Source: Desulfurococcales archaeon (GTDB lineage Archaea > Thermoproteota > Thermoprotei_A > Sulfolobales > NBVN01). Taken from it: a stretch of 15,037 nucleotides of DNA. This document shows, piece after piece, positions 1 to 5,316 of the stretch. Under the pieces are notes generated by a model that searched no databases, had not been told where the DNA came from, and saw only the letters and a list, made by a program, of their open reading frames with translations. The translations under genes were made by a program, and so were the position numbers. The DNA lies in the NCBI GenBank assembly GCA_021158735.1, contig JAGGUC010000025.1, positions 1 through 15,037 on the forward strand, given 5' to 3'. The stretch's first letter is position 1; every line of letters starts with the position of its first letter.

Positions 1-361
1 AAACCTTCAATTTAATAGCTAACAACACCTTAACTACCTCTGTGACGCCGCCTATAGGTACTATCACCTCAAAGAATAGTGCAATACCCGTGATCGATAA
101 TATCTTAACGTAATTAACCCTCCTCAATGAATATATTACAAAAAACCATATGGTAGCATGTACCACGGGCGCAATTAGTCTGAGAAGGAAAGCCATTAGG
201 GCTTCAGTAGGATTACCGTGTGTCACTATCTCCAGGAACTTAATGAAGTCACCCTTATATACATAGGCAAATATGGCTACGTAAGCTGCAGTACCCAGTA
301 GTATGCCTATCACCAGGTATTTCTTGACGCTTCCAGACCATCCTATTTCCTTCATTTGCAT
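1..361 (-). CDS. Integral membrane protein, UPF0104/lysylphosphatidylglycerol synthase-type flippase-like family (5' part only)
   Basis: The N-terminal 120 residues of a multi-pass membrane protein are visible; the rest lies beyond base 1. It begins MQMKEIGWSG, has a hydrophobic segment at about residues 16-35, and two further hydrophobic stretches at about 55-78 and 84-105. The motif PIGGVTEVVKVLLAIKL near the edge resembles the proline/glycine-rich signature of UPF0104 (YbhN/LPG-synthase membrane domain) proteins, which are thought to move or modify polar lipids. The family call rests on this one motif and overall hydrophobicity. ATG at 361-359 was chosen because a TATA-like box sits 26 nt upstream, suggesting a leaderless transcript; an in-frame ATG two codons later (355-353) is the alternative. 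It is divergent from the thiolase operon. Confidence 0.55.
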   Translation of the reverse strand, partial: MQMKEIGWSGSVKKYLVIGILLGTAAYVAIFAYVYKGDFIKFLEIVTHGNPTEALMAFLLRLIAPVVHATIWFFVIYSLRRVNYVKILSITGIALFFEVIVPIGGVTEVVKVLLAIKLKV

Positions 362-382
362 CTAAACCACAATATCGGTTCA

Positions 383-392
383 GATATTAATC
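383..392 (-). promoter_or_regulatory. TATA box of the UPF0104-like gene
   Basis: GATTAATATC on the minus strand is centred about 26 nt before the ATG at 361. This is the distance expected for an archaeal promoter driving a leaderless mRNA. Confidence 0.45.
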
Positions 393-491
393 TTTAGGTA
401 CTCGACTGCTTATAGCAGGCAAGCCTAGTATAGTATTAACTTTTATTTCATATGGTGTTGAACCACGTAAGTACCTGTAAAAGCTAGAAAC

Positions 492-499
492 AATAAAAA
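492..499 (+). promoter_or_regulatory. Candidate TATA box of the thiolase operon
   Basis: AATAAAAA is centred near 496 and predicts a start of transcription near 522. That is just upstream of the ATG at 530 and downstream of the alternative GTG at 512, so it supports ATG 530 as the start of the first operon gene. Confidence 0.35.
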
Positions 500-529
500 C
501 ATTTTCAAGTAGTGGTTAATGGTTGGAGG

Positions 530-1321
530 ATGCTAAGAATATCAGGGTGGGGCACGTATATACCTAAAAAAACAATTATTGTAGAGGGTCTTGAAGTTCC
601 AGCACCAAGTGATGATGAGGACTCGGTTACTATGGCTTACGAGACTTCACTAAGGCTTCTCGGAGACCTAGAGAATAGTATAAAGAATCTCGCAGTTGTT
701 TCAGATGACATGGATCATGTTAAGTTAGGTGTCCTGCTATCACTACTCGACGTAAGTGACGTAAGTGCCTACATCTCACAGGACTTAACAGAGGCCCTTA
801 CATTCATAAATAAGGTCCCCAGAAGTGAGACAAGTATGCTGATCGTTGTGAACTCCCGACCACCAGCTGGATGCGCAGCCTTAACGTTCAACGATGTCGC
901 TACTCAAGCTAAAGTGCTCTTTCTCAAGACACTAAGCGAGAATCTCACATTCACTAAGCCATCCAGCACAAAGTTAAATACTTTCATGGACTTAATACAT
1001 GAGGTTCTCTTACTGCGTAAAGCCCCCAAACTTTTATCCAATGTACTGAAAGAATTATCCCTAGAACCCTCAGAAATTTCATATCTTGCTGGCTGGGCCC
1101 CCAAGCTATCCTACCTAATTAAGGCAGTTTCCAGGTTAGGGTTGCCGTCGAGTGCTTTATCTATCTTGAGTAAGTTATCGGCAGCGGGATTCAGCAATAA
1201 GTTGCTGGCTATGACGGCTCTTATCGAGTCACTGAAGTCGTCAAACACTAATGATAAAATGCTTTTTGCTGTCCTAGAAGAAAGCGGCAAATTCCTGTCC
1301 TCAGTAATTGAGAGAGTTTGA
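530..1321 (+). CDS. HMG-CoA synthase-like pseudoenzyme, shortened and without catalytic residues
   Basis: This 263-residue protein keeps landmarks of archaeal HMG-CoA synthase (about 350 residues): the N-terminal RISGWGTYIPKK strand (3-14), a PSDDEDSVTMAYET segment (26-39) matching the family's PDEDT-x-A-x-EA helix, and LEPSEISYLAGWAPKLSYL (178-196) matching the region that normally holds the FHQP motif. The thiolase-fold nucleophilic cysteine region has become YISQDLTEAL (81-90) with no Cys, the His of FHQP is replaced (GWAP), and the C-terminal glycine-rich loop is gone. The only cysteine is C115. The frame is otherwise open and is followed by thiolase and DUF35 genes, the partners of true HMG-CoA synthase in archaea. 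A non-catalytic structural or regulatory subunit is my inference. An in-frame GTG at 512 could add six residues; ATG 530 fits the family N-terminus better. The product of mevalonate synthesis must come from another copy elsewhere. Confidence 0.6.
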   Translation: MLRISGWGTYIPKKTIIVEGLEVPAPSDDEDSVTMAYETSLRLLGDLENSIKNLAVVSDDMDHVKLGVLLSLLDVSDVSAYISQDLTEALTFINKVPRSETSMLIVVNSRPPAGCAALTFNDVATQAKVLFLKTLSENLTFTKPSSTKLNTFMDLIHEVLLLRKAPKLLSNVLKELSLEPSEISYLAGWAPKLSYLIKAVSRLGLPSSALSILSKLSAAGFSNKLLAMTALIESLKSSNTNDKMLFAVLEESGKFLSSVIERV

Positions 1322-1334
1322 GGGGGTTTGAACT

Positions 1335-2480
1335 ATGAGGAAAGCATACATCGTCGGCGTAGGCATGACTAAGGTAGGTAAATTCTACGACAAGTCAATT
1401 AGGGAATTAGCTGCTGAAGCTGTCTTTAAAGCACTTGACGAGGCAGGAAACGAAAAGCCCGATGCCATAGTCGTCGGTAACATGTTGAGCAGCTTAGCTG
1501 AGCAGGAAAATCTAGCATCGTTAATTGCTGATTACACAGGCTTGAGGGGTATATCGGGATTTAAAGTTGAGGGGGCGTGTGGCTCAGGAGGTGCTGCCTT
1601 CCTAGCTGGGTGTTCATTCATTGCTTCAGGAATTTTCAAGAAGGTACTAGTTGTTGGAGTGGAGAAGCTGAGTGAGAGACCTACTCCAGCTACGTCGAGA
1701 GGTCTCGCGTGGGCTGCTGACGCAGATTATGAGTTAGTTCACGGTGTGAGTTTTGCTGGCTTAAACGCACTCGTAATGAGGTACTACATGAGTAAGCATG
1801 GTGTGAGTAGGGAGGAAATGGCTGCATGGCCTGTCTTAATGCATGAGAATGCTCTTCAGAACCCTTATGCACAGCTAAAGAAGAAAATATCTATTGAGGA
1901 CGTTCTCAAATCACCGGTGATAGCTGAACCTGTCAGACTCTATGACGCCAGTCCACTAAGTGATGGGGCTGCTGCAGTAGTACTTGCGTCAGAGGAAGTA
2001 GCTAGGAAACTATCCGATACTCCAATACATGTGGCTGGCTTAGGAAACGCACTCGACAGTACGGACCTAACGTCCAGGTACGAGCTTGACAGATTATTAG
2101 CTTCTAAATTATCAGCTGAAAAAGCATTTCAGATGGCGGGTGTTAGCAGCAAGGATATAGATGTAGCCGAGATACATGACGCATATGGTGTCACTGCGGC
2201 TATTAGTCTTGAGGAACTGGGTTTCGCACCAAGAGGTAAGGGAGCTAAGCTAGTTTATGAGGGTAGGTTCAGAGCTGGTGATAGACCTGCTGTCAACCCT
2301 TCAGGAGGTCTGAAGGCGAGGGGGCATCCCGTGGGCGCAACAGGTATTTATCAGATAGTTGAGGTCGCACTTCAGTTAAGAGGTGACTTCCCGGGTATTA
2401 ACGTGGGCGGTGAGGTCGGGCTGACTCAGAATCTAGGTGGCGTAGGTGCAAATGTAACGACCACTATATTAAGGAGGTGA
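1335..2480 (+). CDS. Archaeal SCP2-type thiolase (acetyl-CoA C-acetyltransferase family)
   Basis: This 381-residue thiolase is predicted to join two acetyl-CoA into acetoacetyl-CoA, or to cleave 3-ketoacyl-CoA. The nucleophilic cysteine is C82 in EGACGSGG. The HDAYG motif provides H281, and NPSGGLKARGHPVGATG (321-337) provides H331. The C-terminal CxG cysteine of degradative thiolases is replaced by the NLGGVGAN loop (367-373), as usual in the SCP2/archaeal branch. All key residues appear intact, so it should be active, in contrast to its upstream neighbour. It begins 13 bp after that gene's stop, with a GAGGGG Shine-Dalgarno 9 nt before the ATG. Its stop overlaps the following reading frame (GTGA). 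In archaea such a thiolase is held to HMG-CoA synthase by a DUF35 protein. The physiological substrate here is uncertain because the synthase-like partner is dead. Confidence 0.88.
   Translation: MRKAYIVGVGMTKVGKFYDKSIRELAAEAVFKALDEAGNEKPDAIVVGNMLSSLAEQENLASLIADYTGLRGISGFKVEGACGSGGAAFLAGCSFIASGIFKKVLVVGVEKLSERPTPATSRGLAWAADADYELVHGVSFAGLNALVMRYYMSKHGVSREEMAAWPVLMHENALQNPYAQLKKKISIEDVLKSPVIAEPVRLYDASPLSDGAAAVVLASEEVARKLSDTPIHVAGLGNALDSTDLTSRYELDRLLASKLSAEKAFQMAGVSSKDIDVAEIHDAYGVTAAISLEELGFAPRGKGAKLVYEGRFRAGDRPAVNPSGGLKARGHPVGATGIYQIVEVALQLRGDFPGINVGGEVGLTQNLGGVGANVTTTILRR
2471..2477 (+). promoter_or_regulatory. Shine-Dalgarno deciding the DUF35 start
   Basis: AAGGAGG lies inside the last codons of the thiolase gene, 8 nt before GTG 2486. 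It would overlap GTG 2477 itself, so it favours the downstream start. Confidence 0.6.
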
Positions 2481-2485
2481 AGCGT

Positions 2486-2881
2486 GTGCTAACTATTCAA
2501 AGGGTTTGGAGACTTCAGGAGAAGCTCATCAAGTTAGTTGGCTCAGAATGCATGAACTGCGGGTACGTGTGCTACCCACCTAAAGCTGCTTGTCCTCGAT
2601 GCTGTTCTAGAGAGGTAAAGAAAATACAACTGCCTAGGGTAGGGAAGGTACTGTCTTATACTGTACTGAAGGTGCCTGTTGAGGGCTTCGAATCCAAGTC
2701 CCCACTTATAATAGCTCTGGTAGAATTGGGTAAGGCCAGGATACTTACTCAGCTAACAGATGTTGGAGCAGACGAGATTTACATAGGAATGCCTGTGGAA
2801 GCAACCATCAGGAAGTCGCCTCAAATGATCGAGGGTGCTGCACACTACATAATTAAGTTTAAGCCTACTATTAAGAAGTAA
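2486..2881 (+). CDS. DUF35 zinc-ribbon/OB-fold protein, thiolase partner
   Basis: This protein of about 131 residues has the DUF35 layout: an N-terminal helix (WRLQEKL), a rubredoxin-like zinc ribbon with CMNC and CPRC pairs, then an OB fold running from VGKVLSYTVLKV to the terminal KFKP. DUF35 proteins bridge thiolase and HMG-CoA synthase in archaea and help form a shared CoA-binding passage. Two GTG starts are possible. GTG 2477 overlaps the thiolase stop. GTG 2486 has AAGGAGG (2471-2477) 8 nt ahead, an optimal ribosome-binding distance, and is preferred here. The position directly after the thiolase argues for a stoichiometric complex of the two. The gene ends the operon; the 79 bp that follow carry the promoter of the next gene. 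Confidence 0.85.
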   Translation: MLTIQRVWRLQEKLIKLVGSECMNCGYVCYPPKAACPRCCSREVKKIQLPRVGKVLSYTVLKVPVEGFESKSPLIIALVELGKARILTQLTDVGADEIYIGMPVEATIRKSPQMIEGAAHYIIKFKPTIKK

Positions 2882-2921
2882 TTCATAATTGAATTTACCT
2901 TAGTTCAGAACGTCAATCTTC

Positions 2922-2929
2922 TTTAATAT
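2922..2929 (+). promoter_or_regulatory. TATA box of the tRNA-binding-domain gene
   Basis: TTTAATAT is centred about 35 nt before ATG 2961, predicting a leader of roughly 8-10 nt that contains GGTGAT (2949-2954). Confidence 0.45.
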
Positions 2930-2960
2930 TTCCTCCTAAATTTACCTTGGTGATACCTTA

Positions 2961-3296
2961 ATGAGTGACCAGATAGACATAAGTGAGTTCAATAAAATTG
3001 ACCTGCGGGTAGGCTATGTAAAGCAAGCAGAAAGAGTACCATACTCTAAGAACTTAATTAAACTTCTTGTAGACTTAGGTAGTGAGGAGCGCCAGATAAT
3101 TGCAGGATTAGCCAGGTGGTATAGTCCTGAGGAACTGAGAGGTAAGTACGTAATTGTCGTAGCTAATCTAAAACCTAAGAAATTCATGGGTCTCGAGTCT
3201 CAAGGCATGATCTTAGCTACATGCTCAGAAGAGGGTGGCAGACCTGTACTAGTAACTGTGGCCGAGCCAGCTAAGCCGGGCTCAAGAATATGCTAA
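2961..3296 (+). CDS. Stand-alone tRNA-binding (EMAPII/CsaA-like) OB-domain protein, MetRS beta-subunit-like
   Basis: The 111-residue protein is a single tRNA-binding OB domain. Diagnostic blocks are FNKIDLRVGYV (10-20), YSKNLIKLLVDLG (28-40), RQIIAGLARWY (44-54) and VVANLKPKKFMGLESQGM (66-83). In archaea this domain occurs either at the C-terminus of methionyl-tRNA synthetase or, as here, as a separate chain annotated as MetRS subunit beta. Such proteins bind structured tRNA nonspecifically and raise synthetase affinity. Nothing here joins it to a synthetase gene, and the chaperone-like CsaA/Trbp111 role is an alternative. A GGTGAT ribosome-binding site precedes the ATG. It ends 9 bp from the convergent glutamine synthetase stop. 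Confidence 0.85.
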   Translation: MSDQIDISEFNKIDLRVGYVKQAERVPYSKNLIKLLVDLGSEERQIIAGLARWYSPEELRGKYVIVVANLKPKKFMGLESQGMILATCSEEGGRPVLVTVAEPAKPGSRIC

Positions 3297-3305
3297 ATAA
3301 GTAGG

Positions 3306-4646
3306 TTAGTACATAATGTAGGTCATGAACTCCGTAGGTGTAGGATACATATTCACTATTTTTACCTCTTTTCTCTTTACTTCAATGTACCGCTCAATTA
3401 ACTCCTTCGGAAACACAGGTTTGAGGTACTCATTATCTGATTCCAGTTCATCAAGTGCCTCATCCAGAGATCTGGGAAGTACCCTAATACCGGACTCCCT
3501 TATCTTCCATTCAGACATCGTATATATGTTCTCGCTGGTCGGCTCACCTGGATCAATCTTCTTTCTTATGCCGTCCAAACCTGCCATTAGTATTGCCGCT
3601 AGTGCCAGGTACGGATTTGTTGCTGGGTCTGGAGGTCTGAACTCTACCCTCACCCTCCTATGTGTGCTTGTCTTCGGTATTCTAATTGCCACAGACCTGT
3701 TCGCGATGCCCCAAGTTAGATAGATAGGGGACTCATAACCCGCTACAAGCCTCTTATATGAGTTTGTCGTGGGTGACACTATAGCTGATAGTGACCTGCC
3801 GTGCTCTATGAGCCCGCCTATGAAGTACCTACACATTTGACTTATTCCGTACTTATCATTAGCATCATAGAACATGTTACAGCCATTGTTCCATAAGCTC
3901 ACGTGTGTGTGCATGCCAGACCCGTTATCACCGTACACCGGTTTTGGCATGAAGTTAGCTATTAAACCGTACCTCGATGCTGTGTATCTGGCCACATATT
4001 TTATTGACATGATGGAGTCGGCTACATCTACTGCCTTACCCGGTAGTGTTGTAACTTCTACTTGATTGGGGGCTACTTCATGGTGATTTGTGGGAGGAGT
4101 CTTCTCCATGTCTTTTAGGTACTCGATTATTTCGAATCTAACCTTACTTACTAGGTTGCTGTATGAAGGGACTTCATACCCGCCCCTAACCCTCAGAACA
4201 CCTTTTGGATACTTCTCACTTAGTTCCACTCTCACGTAGAGCTCGCTCGGTGTCACGTTGTACGCTACCTTATGAATAAAGAATTCTACCTCGACCCCCA
4301 TTACCTCCCTTAAGTTCTGGGCAGAGACGTACTCACCAGCTCTTCTTGCTACAGCTCTGCTATCGCCCCAGAACGGCATACTATCAATTCCTATTGAGCA
4401 AAATACCCTCCCTCTTCTTCTGTCCCAAGGAATTATTGCAAACGTCCGTGGGTCCGGACTCAGTCTCAGGTCACTGCTGTTAATTTCAACAATATCCACT
4501 GAGGAACCATCCATACTGAATTCGGAGTTCCTAGCATACAGGTCATATGGAACTACTAATTCATGGAGTCTTCCAACTAGGTCAGTGTAGTGAAGTGAAA
4601 CCCACATGATCTCACTGTTCGATATGTCTGTATCTCTTTTCTCCAT
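3306..4646 (-). CDS. glnA: Glutamine synthetase, type I
   Basis: The enzyme condenses glutamate, ammonia and ATP to glutamine. The 446 residues match GSI-alpha length. The beta-grasp domain carries MDGSSV (45-50) and SDLRLSPDPRTF (58-69). The catalytic domain carries metal ligands E119/E121 (VEVEFFIH), E190 and E197 (NHHEVAPNQVEV), H246 (GDNGSGMHTH) and E335 (RVEFRPPD), and substrate residues in NSYKRLVAGYESP (295-307) and NRSVAIRIP (316-324). The usual VPGYEAP is VAGYESP here, a mild change. The C-terminal part lacks a clear NLYDLP adenylylation motif (NIYTM at 373-377), so covalent control is unlikely. ATG 4646 was chosen because a TATA box lies 37 nt upstream. The gene is divergent from an Lrp regulator, which probably controls it. 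Confidence 0.95.
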   Translation of the reverse strand: MEKRDTDISNSEIMWVSLHYTDLVGRLHELVVPYDLYARNSEFSMDGSSVDIVEINSSDLRLSPDPRTFAIIPWDRRRGRVFCSIGIDSMPFWGDSRAVARRAGEYVSAQNLREVMGVEVEFFIHKVAYNVTPSELYVRVELSEKYPKGVLRVRGGYEVPSYSNLVSKVRFEIIEYLKDMEKTPPTNHHEVAPNQVEVTTLPGKAVDVADSIMSIKYVARYTASRYGLIANFMPKPVYGDNGSGMHTHVSLWNNGCNMFYDANDKYGISQMCRYFIGGLIEHGRSLSAIVSPTTNSYKRLVAGYESPIYLTWGIANRSVAIRIPKTSTHRRVRVEFRPPDPATNPYLALAAILMAGLDGIRKKIDPGEPTSENIYTMSEWKIRESGIRVLPRSLDEALDELESDNEYLKPVFPKELIERYIEVKRKEVKIVNMYPTPTEFMTYIMY

Positions 4647-4660
4647 TCTCGTTCACTAAT

Positions 4661-4681
4661 TATGTTAGTAGTTTGAACATA
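4661..4681. promoter_or_regulatory. Inverted repeat between the glnA TATA box and start codon; candidate Lrp operator
   Basis: TATGTT (4661-4666) and AACATA (4676-4681) form a 6-bp inverted repeat with a 9-bp spacer. It lies just downstream of, and touches, the glnA TATA box, where a bound dimer would block transcription. Assignment to the neighbouring Lrp protein is inference. Confidence 0.35.
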
Positions 4682-4687
4682 TTAAAA
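4680..4687 (-). promoter_or_regulatory. TATA box of glnA
   Basis: TTTTAATA on the minus strand is centred about 37 nt before the glnA ATG and predicts a leader of about 10 nt. Confidence 0.5.
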
Positions 4688-4712
4688 GATGAGTTATCAA
4701 GAGAGTTAAACA

Positions 4713-4720
4713 TTTAAATA
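4713..4720 (+). promoter_or_regulatory. TATA box of the Lrp gene
   Basis: TTTAAATA matches the archaeal consensus. Transcription would start near 4741, giving a leader of about 11 nt that contains GGGAGG (4741-4746), 5 nt before ATG 4752. Confidence 0.6.
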
Positions 4721-4751
4721 AGGTTCTTTATATTGTAAAAGGGAGGCAGGC

Positions 4752-5228
4752 ATGAAGAGTAAGAGAAGGTCTGTGGTGCTAGATGATATTGATATGATGA
4801 TACTCAGGAGGCTGGCCGTGTACGGTAAGGAGGGCATTCGGGAGCTTGCAAGGAACTTAGGTAAGTCGCCGAGCACCATAGCATTTAGAATAAAGAGGCT
4901 AGAGCGTGAAGGAGTAATCAGAGGGTACACTACAGTAATTGATTACAGGAAGCTGGGTTACCAAATAAACGCAATTACTCTGTTGCAGGTGGACGGTGCC
5001 TACATAGAGGAACTAGAGGAGATACTTACTAAGGAGCCCAATGTCAAAGCAGTGTATGATGTGACTGGCGAGTACGACATAGCAATTATAACGTCATTCA
5101 GAGAAATAGAAGACTTAGACAGGTTCATAAAAAGGATCATTAAGATACCGCACGTTAAGCGCTCAATGACCAGCATCATCTTCAGGGTAGTTAAAGAAAC
5201 ACCCCATGTGGAGGAGTTCCTGAGGTAG
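4752..5228 (+). CDS. Lrp/AsnC family transcriptional regulator
   Basis: The 158-residue protein has a winged HTH (about 12-62; LDDIDMMILRRL, then the recognition helix SPSTIAFRIKRLEREG) and a C-terminal RAM ligand-binding domain (about 73-150) with the characteristic VTGEYDIAI turn. It should form octamers or dimers of dimers and bind amino acids. It reads away from glnA across a 105-bp shared region. In Sulfolobus acidocaldarius the glutamine-responsive Sa-Lrp regulates a glutamine synthetase gene, so a similar sensor role is a sensible inference here, alongside autoregulation. A strong GGGAGG precedes ATG 4752. The gene is convergent with pyruvate phosphate dikinase, and T-rich DNA follows its stop. 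Confidence 0.92.
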   Translation: MKSKRRSVVLDDIDMMILRRLAVYGKEGIRELARNLGKSPSTIAFRIKRLEREGVIRGYTTVIDYRKLGYQINAITLLQVDGAYIEELEEILTKEPNVKAVYDVTGEYDIAIITSFREIEDLDRFIKRIIKIPHVKRSMTSIIFRVVKETPHVEEFLR

Positions 5229-5299
5229 TGCTACCATAAAATATTTTTAATAATTTTACTTCGTCCATAAATGCCTGTATATTGTTTGGAAATGTATGG

Positions 5300-5306
5300 A
5301 AAAAAA
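5300..5306 (-). terminator. Poly-T terminator of ppdK
   Basis: Seven consecutive T on the minus strand begin about 11 nt after the ppdK stop codon, typical of archaeal oligo-T termination. On the opposite strand T5 (5244-5248) lies about 16 nt after the Lrp stop and could end that transcript. Confidence 0.5.
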
Positions 5307-5316
5307 CTAAATGATG

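Noticed and set aside
3325..3723. 132-codon plus-strand frame inside glnA
   Set aside because: Serine-rich antisense shadow of a well-conserved glutamine synthetase; no ribosome-binding site or family resemblance.
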